The notes beneath the pieces are model-generated. The model was not told the origin of the DNA and did not search any database. It worked only from the letters and a program-made list of their open reading frames with translations. A DNA stretch of 42,091 nucleotides. Origin: Phycisphaerae bacterium. Its GTDB lineage: Bacteria > Planctomycetota > Phycisphaerae > Sedimentisphaerales > Anaerobacaceae. Positions within the stretch are counted from its first letter, which is position 1, and every line of letters starts with the position of its first letter. The DNA is taken from positions 1 to 42,091 of the forward strand of contig JAIPFM010000003.1 of assembly GCA_021736645.1 (NCBI GenBank). The letters are read 5' to 3'. The position numbers and the translations under genes were made by a program. Shown piece by piece: positions 32,068 through 41,300 of the stretch.

Positions 32068-32096
32068 TTGACCGGACCGAGGTTTGCAGGCATAAT
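32068..32096 (+). promoter_or_regulatory. sigma70-type promoter of lepB
   Basis: TTGACC (32068-32073) and CATAAT (32091-32096) are separated by exactly 17 bases; each differs from the consensus at one position. The predicted start is near 32103, giving a leader of about 52 bases before the lepB ATG. Confidence 0.6.
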
Positions 32097-32154
32097 GTGA
32101 TCTTTTGATCGTGCCGAAATAGAACCTGACAGAACTCATACCAGGAAGGCCAAA

Positions 32155-33810
32155 ATGTCAGACGCCAATAAAGACTCAGAAAAGTCGCCGAAGAAGCCTG
32201 ATGCTCACAAGAAGGACAGGGCCTCAGAGATCGCCAATACCTTTGAATGGCTGATTACGGCCTTCATCCTGGCCTTTGTGTTTCGCGCCTTTGTCATGGA
32301 GGCCTTTCGCATTCCCACCGGCAGCATGGCAGATACACTGCATGGGGCGCACTTTCGGCTTCGATGTCCTCAGTGTGCCTTCAAACTCCAGCACGGTTTC
32401 ACACCGCAGCTCTATGATCTGAGCGCCGATGTGGTCCCGTCCTATGAAGTCTCGCTCTACCCCACCAAATGCCCGAGTTGCGGATGGATAGAACAAAACC
32501 AGTCGTTTCGGCCAGTCAAACACCCCGTGGAAAATGGGGATCGAATTCTGGTACTCAAATGTCAGTACCAGTTTATGGATCCCCAACGCTTTGACGTCAT
32601 TGTGTTTAAAAACCCCCTGAATCCCACAGAAAACTATATCAAGCGTTTGATTGGCCTGCCTGGTGACAAGATTGAGATTGTAGATGGTGACGTGTTTATC
32701 AATGACCATATTGCGCGGAAACCAGCCATGGTCCAGAAAGAGCACTGGATGCCTATATACAACAATGACTATCAGCCCGTGCACCCTGATGACAAGGGAT
32801 ACAACGGTCGTCAAACCTGGGTCAATCCCTTTACCTATCACCCCTCCGCGTGGCAGATCCAGGACCATGATCCCACGCAATTCCACCTGAATGCCCCCAC
32901 AGACAGGGACGCCTTTCTCACCTACGATGCACCCTCGGCCAATGATTTCCGTGCCAATTACGCCTACAACAGTGCGGGACCGTCGTTTGCCAACCAGCCT
33001 GCATGCAGTGACCTCAAGGTGGAAGGCATTGTCCGGTCCTTGAGTGACACAGGCCGCTTCGGTGCCAGTCTGGGCAAATATGGTGTCCAGTACAAAGGCT
33101 GGGTCGATTTTGAAGGACGAATGGTCATTGAAAGCAAAGGCCTTGACAACAAATCCACGATCCTGGCAGAGGGTCAGTTTGACATCGCCCATCCAGCGCA
33201 GCCCAAATCGTTTGAATTTGCCCATGTGGACAGGCTGCTGATTCTCAAGTATGACGGCCATATACTGAAGTATGATTTGGGGACAGCCCTGAAAAGTCTT
33301 GAATATCATTTGGAATACAGTCCGGAAGTGGCATTTTTTGGTGCCGGCCAATTGACACTGGCCCACGCAGCCATCTTCAGAGACACCTATTATACAAAAG
33401 GCTCCCGTTCCTCGAGATCACCCAGGGCCGTTGAAGGCAATGCCTTTCAGCTCAATGAGGATGAGTTCTTTGTATTGGGCGACAACAGCCCCAACAGCGA
33501 GGATGGTCGTTGGTGGGGAGAGCCCACCATGGTCACACGTGGCCAGACGCCGCCCAGAGCAGGCGTGGTGCCCAGAGAGTACCTTGTGGGCAAGGCCATG
33601 TTTGTGTATTGGCCCAGCGGATACAAGTTTCCCTGGCCCAGGAAGATGATGGATATGATCCAGAAAGGCGGCCAAAACAACAGGCTGCTGAACATCGCCA
33701 ACGTCATTCTCAACCTGAAGTGCATCCCCAATTTTGGACAAATGCGATACATCTACGGGGGGTCATCGGAGTTTGCCCAAGAGCCTTCTGTGAGCACAAA
33801 TCCTCTTTAA
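32155..33810 (+). CDS. lepB: signal peptidase I with large insertions
   Basis: The 551-residue protein is a type I leader peptidase about twice the usual bacterial length. One membrane helix (about 29-47) is followed by FRIPTGSMADTL with nucleophile S57, VIVFKNP, the Lys box NYIKRLIGLPGD with K163, IVDGDVFINDH, and, after a long insertion, VLGDNSPNSEDGRWWG (442-457). Between the Ser and Lys boxes is an insertion with two CPxC pairs (C71/C74 and C106/C109), a likely zinc ribbon. Residues 190-435 form a second insertion with concanavalin-like strands (WVDFEGRMVIESKGL ... VDRLLILKYDGHILKYDLG). The protein cleaves signal peptides at the outer face of the membrane. A good promoter precedes it; aroC is downstream on the same strand. 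Confidence 0.93.
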   Translation: MSDANKDSEKSPKKPDAHKKDRASEIANTFEWLITAFILAFVFRAFVMEAFRIPTGSMADTLHGAHFRLRCPQCAFKLQHGFTPQLYDLSADVVPSYEVSLYPTKCPSCGWIEQNQSFRPVKHPVENGDRILVLKCQYQFMDPQRFDVIVFKNPLNPTENYIKRLIGLPGDKIEIVDGDVFINDHIARKPAMVQKEHWMPIYNNDYQPVHPDDKGYNGRQTWVNPFTYHPSAWQIQDHDPTQFHLNAPTDRDAFLTYDAPSANDFRANYAYNSAGPSFANQPACSDLKVEGIVRSLSDTGRFGASLGKYGVQYKGWVDFEGRMVIESKGLDNKSTILAEGQFDIAHPAQPKSFEFAHVDRLLILKYDGHILKYDLGTALKSLEYHLEYSPEVAFFGAGQLTLAHAAIFRDTYYTKGSRSSRSPRAVEGNAFQLNEDEFFVLGDNSPNSEDGRWWGEPTMVTRGQTPPRAGVVPREYLVGKAMFVYWPSGYKFPWPRKMMDMIQKGGQNNRLLNIANVILNLKCIPNFGQMRYIYGGSSEFAQEPSVSTNPL

Positions 33811-33813
33811 GGC

Positions 33814-33842
33814 TTGAATTTGTGCCCAGATTTCGTAATAAT
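33814..33842 (+). promoter_or_regulatory. candidate sigma70-type promoter of aroC
   Basis: TTGAAT (33814-33819) and AATAAT (33837-33842) are 17 bases apart, with four and five matches to the consensus. The predicted start is about 33849, leaving a leader of about 56 bases; the SD-like GGAG is at 33891-33894. Confidence 0.45.
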
Positions 33843-33904
33843 GTGGCGTTTCAAGGAATGTATCGCTTAAAATTACTGATACCCAATTTAGGAGACTACG
33901 AGAT

Positions 33905-35230
33905 ATGCTAGGTTGTCATATTGGACGAATGTTTCAGGTGTCCGTGGCAGGCGGGTCCTACCAGGACGGCCTGACAGCCCTTATTCACGGCACACCGCCC
34001 GGTATGAGCATTACTGAGCAGGCAATCTACGGCGACATGCTGCTGAGAAAACCTGGTGCGGACGAGCTGTCCAGTCCTCGCAAGGAACCGGATCTGCCCG
34101 TCATCTATACCGGCCTCAATGCCGCTGATACCGTGGAAGGTGCGGGCAACAAGAATCACACCAATGGCACCCCATTGACGATTCTGATCCCCAACCTGGA
34201 CCGCCACTTTATCCACATCAAACAGTACCAGGACACCAACCGCACACCGCGTCCGGGTCATGCGTCTTACGCCTCATTCAAGAAGTACGGTCCGGACGAC
34301 GATGCCATCGGTGCAGGCATTTTCAGTGGTCGCTACACCAGCACCATCGTGGCAGCCGGGTATGTGGCCAAGCAGATCCTCAAGGCACACGGCATCCATG
34401 TCTTTTCCTATGTCACGGAGATCGCAGGGGTTGGCTGCTCACAGATTACAGACTATGCAGCGGCCCTGGCCTATACGGACCGCTACAAAACCATGCGTCA
34501 CGATCTCGACCCGTTCTATCAGGCCGTGTATGTGAACAAGCGTGTGCACATGGACATGCGTTTCCTGGAAAAAATGGCCGTGTTTGCTGAGATCGAAAAA
34601 GAAATCGATCCCATTCGAGACAGCGCCCCGCACATGACACCTGAGGCGATTCAAGACAAGTACGGTGTGCACTCCGTGGTCAACTGTCCTGATATCGACG
34701 CTGCGCAGGCCATGGTGGATGCCTGTAATAAAGTCTCGGCCACAGGCGACTCCGCCGGCGGTCTTGTGGAAGTCGTGGTCACAGGCGCGCCCGCCGGTCT
34801 GGGCGAACCCGTCTTCAACAAACTCGATGCAGAGCTCGGACGGATGCTCGGCATCGGTGCTGTCAAGGGCGTGGAAATCGGTGAAGGATTCAAGGTCAAG
34901 GACTTGACCGGCTTTGAAAACAACGATCAAATGGGCGCAGAAAACGGTAAGATCGTGTTCAAGTCCAATCATGCCGGCGGTATCACAGGCGGCCTGAGCA
35001 CAGGTCAGCCCATTATTGCCAGGCTCGCTGTCAAACCCACACCCACCATTGACAAACCACAACAGACCGTGGACAAGTACACCATGGAAAACAAGGCATT
35101 GGCCGCGATCACGCGCCGCGACCCGACCATTGCAGCCAGGCTCTGGCCCATTGCAGAAAACTACACGGCCATGGTCGTACTGGATCACCTCATGCAGCAC
35201 TACGGATACCAGGCCTTCATCAAGAAATAG
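33905..35230 (+). CDS. aroC: chorismate synthase homologue with changed catalytic motifs
   Basis: The 441-residue protein aligns by eye over the whole chorismate synthase fold: GRMFQVSVAGGSYQDGL at the start, NGTPLTILIPN, RPGHASYASFKKYG (H119), GAGIFSGRYTSTIVAAG, DSAGGLVEVVVTGAPAGLGE with PVFNKLDAELGRM, AVKGVEIGEGF, NHAGGITGGLSTGQPI, KPTPTI, and TRRDPTIAARLWPIAENY. The enzyme converts EPSP to chorismate with reduced FMN. Two family signatures differ. The FGESHG motif, whose His is catalytic, reads AGGSYQ here (Y19 in place of His, G17 in place of Glu), and the GRHDP motif reads TRRDP (403-407). It is longer than usual (about 360-400). It may be an active variant or a paralogue with another role. 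Start ATG follows GGAG; a terminator follows. Confidence 0.85.
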   Translation: MLGCHIGRMFQVSVAGGSYQDGLTALIHGTPPGMSITEQAIYGDMLLRKPGADELSSPRKEPDLPVIYTGLNAADTVEGAGNKNHTNGTPLTILIPNLDRHFIHIKQYQDTNRTPRPGHASYASFKKYGPDDDAIGAGIFSGRYTSTIVAAGYVAKQILKAHGIHVFSYVTEIAGVGCSQITDYAAALAYTDRYKTMRHDLDPFYQAVYVNKRVHMDMRFLEKMAVFAEIEKEIDPIRDSAPHMTPEAIQDKYGVHSVVNCPDIDAAQAMVDACNKVSATGDSAGGLVEVVVTGAPAGLGEPVFNKLDAELGRMLGIGAVKGVEIGEGFKVKDLTGFENNDQMGAENGKIVFKSNHAGGITGGLSTGQPIIARLAVKPTPTIDKPQQTVDKYTMENKALAAITRRDPTIAARLWPIAENYTAMVVLDHLMQHYGYQAFIKK

Positions 35231-35259
35231 TCCTTGAGTCCAATACAGATTTGCAGAAA

Positions 35260-35293
35260 GGGACAACGCGAGAAGCGTTGTCCCTTTTTTTTT
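35260..35293 (+). terminator. strong intrinsic terminator after aroC
   Basis: A perfect ten-base stem GGGACAACGC/GCGTTGTCCC (35260-35269 and 35275-35284) with a GAGAA loop is followed by nine T (35285-35293). It lies 30 bases after the aroC stop. Confidence 0.95.
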
Positions 35294-35394
35294 GACACGC
35301 CTGCCCCCAGGGGGGGATTTCATGGATCTGTATGGGAATCCAACGTTTAACGCACAATTATCACTTGACATTCCAAATCCGCAGCTTGACAATC

Positions 35395-35450
35395 GAACCG
35401 TGAACCGTGAACCGTGAACCGTGAACCGTGAACCGTGAACTTTGAACCTC
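35395..35450 (+). repeat. perfect heptamer tandem repeat (GAACCGT)6 plus two variant units
   Basis: Six identical GAACCGT units run from 35395 to 35436, followed by GAACTTT and GAACCTC, giving eight in-phase units over 56 bases. The array ends five bases before the AAGGAG of the dienelactone hydrolase gene and lies after the aroC terminator, so it sits in the probable 5' leader or promoter region. Copy number changes by slippage would shift promoter or leader spacing. Confidence 0.9.
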
Positions 35451-35468
35451 ATCAAAGGAGACAGGACC

Positions 35469-36296
35469 ATGGCAGATGAAAACCGTAGAACATTCCTAAA
35501 GCAGTGTATGACCCTGGCTGGTGCAGGCGTGGCTGGCTACGTGGTTATCTCCGGATCAGAGGACGCCCAGGCCCAAATCATTGCGCCGGACGATTCTCGC
35601 CTTGAAACCCAACGTGTGGAATACCCCGGTGACGGGGGCAGCATGAAGGCCTATCTGGCCAGGCCCAGGGGCCAAAAGAGACTGCCTGCTGTGATCGTGA
35701 TTCACGAGAACCGGGGCCTCAATGCACACATTGAAGATGTGGCTCGACGCATGGCTCTGGAAGGATTTCTGGTCATTGCGCCGGACGCCCTATCGCCTGT
35801 GGGCGGTACACCGGCTGACACCAATGAGGCCATGGGCAAATTACGTCAGTTGGATCGAGAGAAAACCGTGAAAAACTTTGTCGCCGCTGTCCAGTATCTC
35901 AAGACCCATCCCCAGACCACAGGGCAGGTCGGCTGCACGGGTTTCTGCTGGGGTGGTGCCATGACCAATCAGGTGGCAGTCAATGCCCCGGATCTGAAGG
36001 CCGCAGTGCCCTACTACGGCAGTGTGCCTGCAGCTGAGGATGTGCCCAAGATCAAGGCGGCCCTGCTGTGCCATTATGCAGGCGAAGATCAAAGGATCAA
36101 CCAGGGCATCCCTGGATTCGAGGCAGCCCTGAAGAAGGCGGGCATCGAGTATCAGATGTTCACCTACGAGGGTGCTGGCCACGCATTCAACAACGATACG
36201 AATCCCGGCCGATATCACAAGGAGGCCGCCCAACTGGCCTGGAAGCGCACGGTTGAATTCTTCAAGAAGCAGCTTCACACGTCCGAGCCAGTTTGA
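35469..36296 (+). CDS. Tat-exported dienelactone hydrolase-family protein
   Basis: The 275-residue protein begins with a twin-arginine signal: NRRTFLKQCMTLAGAGVAG with R6-R7, followed by a hydrophobic stretch and an AQAQ-like cleavage site near residue 36. The mature part is an alpha/beta hydrolase of the dienelactone hydrolase type: VIHENRGLNAHIEDVARRMA, then VGCTGFCWGG with nucleophile C160, YAGEDQR with D207 and GAGHAFNN with H238. Such enzymes hydrolyse lactones and esters; the natural substrate here is unknown. Tat export implies folding or a cofactor in the cytosol before transport. AAGGAG precedes the ATG by eight bases. The heptamer repeat just upstream is unusual for a gene leader. 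It probably heads an operon with the next gene, 95 bases later. Confidence 0.9.
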   Translation: MADENRRTFLKQCMTLAGAGVAGYVVISGSEDAQAQIIAPDDSRLETQRVEYPGDGGSMKAYLARPRGQKRLPAVIVIHENRGLNAHIEDVARRMALEGFLVIAPDALSPVGGTPADTNEAMGKLRQLDREKTVKNFVAAVQYLKTHPQTTGQVGCTGFCWGGAMTNQVAVNAPDLKAAVPYYGSVPAAEDVPKIKAALLCHYAGEDQRINQGIPGFEAALKKAGIEYQMFTYEGAGHAFNNDTNPGRYHKEAAQLAWKRTVEFFKKQLHTSEPV

Positions 36297-36391
36297 ACCG
36301 TGTCAAGCCCAGCCTGTGCTTGACAGATGCTCGGACAGGCATTGGTGAATCGCCTCAGCGGATCACAATGGAGTGGAAGGAGCAGAACAAG

Positions 36392-38374
36392 ATGCGTGAA
36401 TGCGTTTTATGTCATGTGATGTTGACACTCCTGTACGGGGCCTGGATTTGCAATGGTCAGGCATCGCAAGAGGTGGTCCCCAATTCCACAGTGACTGCCA
36501 ACCTGGAGGGTCTCAGCGGCTTGTTTCTCAGAACCGACTCAGGCACCGCCATCTCGGTTCCTGTCAAATTCGTCTTTCAGAGGGCAGAACCCGCAACCTA
36601 TGAGATTCTCCCTGACCCGGAAGTCCCTTTTTCCGACATGAGATTTGCCCGGGCAGGTGCCCTGTTTCAGCCTGGCGGCCATGTGGATCTGGCCAGGAAT
36701 CGTTATGAAAAGAACAATCTGGGTTATTACACCCACCTCTATTTGAAGACACAAGCGAGTCAGCGTCTTGCGCAGGCCATGACGCAGCACAAGACAGACG
36801 TCGTCCTTGTGATCAGCGGCATCGGCAAGGGCCGCGTGGAGCCGGTCGATTTGCAGACAGGCCACTGGGCCGTGGCCAACATAAAGGGGGGTGGTCCTGG
36901 CGGGCATCTTTCGGTGACTCTGAATACTCATATCATGATTGCCTGGGCAAACTCCGGGTTGGCGCCCAAGCCGTCGAACAGTGACCGACAGGAGGTTGAG
37001 TATTCCCTCAAGGAGTACATGTACCAGTACTTTTGGCAGATGGGCGGCAATGGCATAGGCGGCGCGATTACTGCCGAGGACTTTGCGCGCACAGGCGACA
37101 TCGGAGCGGCGTTGTATGCCGATTTCGTCGATTCCGAGGACACAAAGAAGGCCCTGATCCACCAGAGTCCAAGTCAGACTGTCAGCACCATGGCAAGGAG
37201 TTTTGCCGGCAATCTGCCGCCCAGCATGCAGGCCACCGTGTTTGAACATGTGAAAGGGAAAGAGTTTCGTCGCGCCTTGGTGTGTGACAGTCGATTTCCC
37301 TCCTGGGCCCTCAACAACAATCCCGGAAAGGAAAAATATCAGGCGATGCTTCTTACAGACGAGGATCCGCTGATTGTGGCAGTCAGTTTTGTCTCTGCAG
37401 CCCCAGAGGCGGTCCAAGTATATCGCACCAAAATCATTGAAAGCCTGAATACCTGTTTTGCCGAGACACTGATCCCCTCGGTTATCTGTCGCAGGTTGTT
37501 CGAAAGAATCGCGTCAGAGACATTGATTGAATGTGCCCCTGCGCTGGCACACTACATGATGCAGCCTGTTGATGCCGGCATTGTCGAACCAGGCATCCAG
37601 ACACTGGGTCAGTTGCGTGCCTATCAACTGCTCGGAGATATCATCATGTCCAGGCCTGTCACTGATCAAAGACAACTGCGCAGGGCCTTCCGGTACTTCC
37701 GCTGGACAGACCTCAACGATCAGGAGGCAAATCAGAAGTCGGCTGTGCTGGTGAAGCTGTCCGATTCGGCACTTGCCCACACATGGACCGATGCGGTCGA
37801 CGCGCACAAACTCCTGGTCTCTGCCATGGTCTCATTTATCGGGGTCAACGGCCGGGCCGGACCGTCACAAGAAAGAATCGCAAAACAACCCTATCACCAT
37901 GTACGACATGCACTCCATGCCTGGATCGACACCCCCGGCGGGGTTGATGTGCTGGCCAGACTCGCGTCTTCTGCGTCCATGCCCAGTGAAGCTCCCTTCT
38001 TTATCAAGGGGCTGAAGCATCCTGATGTGCAGACCGCGGCAGCATGCATTGCAGCACTTTCGAGACTGGGTGCGAGAGACGCCATGCCTGCGCTCATTGC
38101 GGTGTTTGACCGGCCGGATGCCCTGGCCGATCTTCATGCGGCCTATCGCGCTGTCAATCAGGAGGGCAGGATGCCCATGGCGATTTCAGTGCCTCCCTAT
38201 GAGCGTGACACAATTGGCTGCAAGGCCGATGAGGCACTCTTTCACCTGGCTGGGGGACAGAAAGAGGGTCTGGACCCGGTGCCCCCCTTCACGGACAGCG
38301 ATGTGCTGGACCAGCGACGCGATTACTGGAAGACCTGGCTCCAGTCACATCCTCCCAGGATGTCTCGAGAGTGA
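36392..38374 (+). CDS. secreted protein of unknown function with C-terminal HEAT-like segment
   Basis: From the ATG at 36392 (AAGGAG at 36377-36382) the protein has about 660 residues with a signal peptide (CHVMLTLLYGAWICNGQASQ). The first half is beta-rich (LRTDSGTAISVPVKFVFQRA, HLYLKTQASQRLAQAMTQHK, VVLVISGIGKGRVEP). The middle has an unusually Gly-rich segment IKGGGPGGHLSVTLNT and WQMGGNGIGGAITAEDF. The C-terminal quarter shows alpha-helical repeats of HEAT type (GVDVLARLASSASM, then DVQTAAACIAALSRLGARDA). I recognise no family or catalytic residues. Earlier in-frame starts (TTG at 36293, ATG at 36368) lack an SD. It ends seven bases before the convergent CotH gene end. Confidence 0.65.
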   Translation: MRECVLCHVMLTLLYGAWICNGQASQEVVPNSTVTANLEGLSGLFLRTDSGTAISVPVKFVFQRAEPATYEILPDPEVPFSDMRFARAGALFQPGGHVDLARNRYEKNNLGYYTHLYLKTQASQRLAQAMTQHKTDVVLVISGIGKGRVEPVDLQTGHWAVANIKGGGPGGHLSVTLNTHIMIAWANSGLAPKPSNSDRQEVEYSLKEYMYQYFWQMGGNGIGGAITAEDFARTGDIGAALYADFVDSEDTKKALIHQSPSQTVSTMARSFAGNLPPSMQATVFEHVKGKEFRRALVCDSRFPSWALNNNPGKEKYQAMLLTDEDPLIVAVSFVSAAPEAVQVYRTKIIESLNTCFAETLIPSVICRRLFERIASETLIECAPALAHYMMQPVDAGIVEPGIQTLGQLRAYQLLGDIIMSRPVTDQRQLRRAFRYFRWTDLNDQEANQKSAVLVKLSDSALAHTWTDAVDAHKLLVSAMVSFIGVNGRAGPSQERIAKQPYHHVRHALHAWIDTPGGVDVLARLASSASMPSEAPFFIKGLKHPDVQTAAACIAALSRLGARDAMPALIAVFDRPDALADLHAAYRAVNQEGRMPMAISVPPYERDTIGCKADEALFHLAGGQKEGLDPVPPFTDSDVLDQRRDYWKTWLQSHPPRMSRE

Positions 38375-38380
38375 CAGACT

Positions 38381-41300
38381 CTAATGACCTGGCGAGCCCC
38401 CGGGCACGCCGCTGGGTTGCCAGGTGCCTTTGTTGCCCCAGGCTGTGATCTCTGTGTGAGTCGGGTCTTGGACTGTCAAGGAATAGCCCAGGCCATCGGT
38501 CATTCTGTACCAACTGTCCTTGTACTCAAAGTCACAGAGTACGCCGCCCACAGCATCCTGCAGCTGGAGTTGTTCGCCGGCATTGTCCAGCCTGCCGGTG
38601 TATTGACCGGCAATGGTTAGTTGGGATGTGTCGTATTCGGCAGCAAAGGCTTCAGGGTCTTGCACCACGAGGACCGTGTCAAGGGGCGCCAGGATCAGAC
38701 TGGGGAAGGTGAATTGAATCCCTCGCGTGAAGCTGATCCGATTCAGATTGATGCTTTCGGTGCCAATGTTCTTGAGTTCAATGAACTCGGTATTGGCATC
38801 CACAGGATGATACATCAGTTCCGTGATACGGAGACTTTCCAGAATTGGGCCCACACTGTAAACAGCCTCGTTCAATGCGCTCCACTGACCATTGTCGTAC
38901 AGTCGAGTCTTGACCTGCACACTCTCAGACAGTGGCATGGGGCCCTGATACACCACGGCTGAAGGTGAGATGCCCTGCACACTCTGATCTTCTCCTGCCA
39001 CCAGCGCTACGGAAATGAGAAAGTCGGAACTGGTGACTCCAAAGTTCATACCATGAATGGCCAGCAGGTTCCCGCCTGCCTGCAACAATTCGAGAGAGTT
39101 GGAGCAGTCAAACGATTGAAACACCGTGGCTGCATTGTCATCATGACTGGCCGTGGCCCCGGCATGCCATGCCGGTGTGGTCGCTGCATTGGCCGAGGCA
39201 ATACGACTGCCATTCAGGTAGGCCGCAAAGCCGTCATCATAGCGTACGCGCAGAACCAGGTTTTGGCAGGCCGCAAGATCTTCAGCCTCCACGAAAAACG
39301 GAATACGTACATAACAGGCCTCTGCCGTGCCGAACATGTTTGACTCAACGTCATATGTGATAAAGGCATCATATCCGGCACTGCGTTCATACCCCACACC
39401 GCCCGAAGTCCCGCGAATGCGAGGCATGCCATCAGTCCAGTTTGAGTCATCAAATGGCTCTGCACCGCCCGTCCAGGTCAAGCCGATATTGCGTGTGGGC
39501 ACCCACACAAACTTGATGGCGTCTTCAGCTACCAGGATCTTTGACGTGTTCGGGCCCTCGTTCTCAGACGCGCGCACATCAGTGCCATCCAGCGTATAAT
39601 AGATTGTGCCCCTGCCCTCAAGGTTGGCTATGACCAATGGATCACCCTGTGCCGCATAGCCTCCGTGCTGGGGAATCCAATTAAGGAGAAACTCAGGAGG
39701 ATCAATTTTCGGATACAGGTCCTTGGACCGCAGGAGATTGACCAGGGCAAAGGCATTGGAGGTATCGTGGATCGCAGGGATGTAATTCTGAATCACGTTG
39801 TCGAGCTCCACAAGCCAGGAGTCTTCACGCGTCAGGTAGTAATCCGGACCATTGGGCACAGGCGGATACAGGTCGTGATTGATGTTGGTCAAGGGATTGG
39901 GCTGCTGGATGCTGTTGCCGTAGGGTGTACTCATCTGGGTGTCTCCCCATCGCGCGGATTCAGCGACAATGGCCTTGTCGATGCCTGTGCCCAGATTGAG
40001 ATACCGAGTTTGGGACGCCCCCTCACTCAGGGCACCGTCATGGAAGCAGTGTTTGTACACACGGTCTGCGAATAGAAGCCGGAACTCCGCGCTGGCACGC
40101 AATTTCTGGAAGAGTTCACCTGCGCCCTGGGCATTGTCGATGCGGGATGCAGCACGACCGTGGTAGTCCAGGACGATTTCCTGATCCCACACAAAGAACC
40201 GGAATCGACCGTCTCCACTGACCGCATTGGCCGCTGCATAGCCATTGTGGTGAGGCCAGTCCTCGGCATCGGCATAGAAATGCAGGAGCATGTAATCTGC
40301 AAAATTTTCCATGTCCAGAGTGTCCTGCATCTGGCCAAATCCGGCGGACGTCCCCGGGTCGATCGCCATCATAGCTCGCCACCGGGCATCCGGGCTGGAA
40401 AAATCCTCATTGACCTCCCAGTCCTCGGGTTCGCCCCCGAGATGTTCGGCAAAGAAGTCCTCACCCAGTCGCTCTGTAAGATTATGCAGCCCAAAGTAGA
40501 GACCATTGACATACAAGTGCACGAAATTGCCATGGCTGGAGGGCTGCCCCATGTCACGAAGGCTGTCCTTCATCCAGATGTCACGCAGGTACTGAGAGTC
40601 GTTGGGACGATACCGTGACGAGGTCCAGGACACCAGTCCCCAGGAATCCGTGAAACAGGCGCGCAGCACGAGCTGATTGAAGATCTCCACATCGGATTCA
40701 GGAAACAGCGGATACTTCAGCTTGGAGACACCATAGGCACTGGTAAAGGTCAGACGAAGTGAATGTTTCTGCATCCTGAACGGTCGACGGGACGCATTGC
40801 CATGGATTTCAATCTTGCAGTCCTCTTGAAAGCCTTCACTGCTGTTCGGCAGGACGTACTCCACAGAACACTTTCGCTCCCACCGACTCTGGGGATTGGC
40901 ATAGATCCCGGTGGCGTCACTGATAAAATCTTCAAGACGCATGGCTATGGATACTGTGGGGATGTCGAGCAATGCCTCTTGAACCGAATAACCCGGTAAT
41001 GTGTGGTCTGCCACGCGGGGGTCCATCTCGTAATCAGCCGGCACAATGGCCCGGGCATCCGAACTGTAGCCCCAATCTTCGGGCCAGCCTGGAGGATCAG
41101 ACGGCTGCCTGGCCACATCGTGGACAAAGAGGTAGGTGCAGGTCGTGGTCGGCGGAGATTGCCAGCCTGGTCTGGTGGCGATTGAACGCACCAGTGTGGT
41201 TGTGGTGATGGTTATGGCATGGGCAGGGTCATAGAGAAATCCATTCGTTTCAGAGGGTTCCGCGCCATCCAGGGTAAAGTGAATAATTGCCCCGGGTGTA

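Noticed and set aside
35275..35284. The terminator arm GCGTTGTCCC is identical to ten bases at the left end of element copy 1 (1396-1405)
   Set aside because: The match does not extend further and the copy 2 end differs here, so common origin is not supported.
35395..35450. Could the repeat be a CRISPR array?
   Set aside because: The units are seven bases and directly adjacent, with no spacers and no cas genes.
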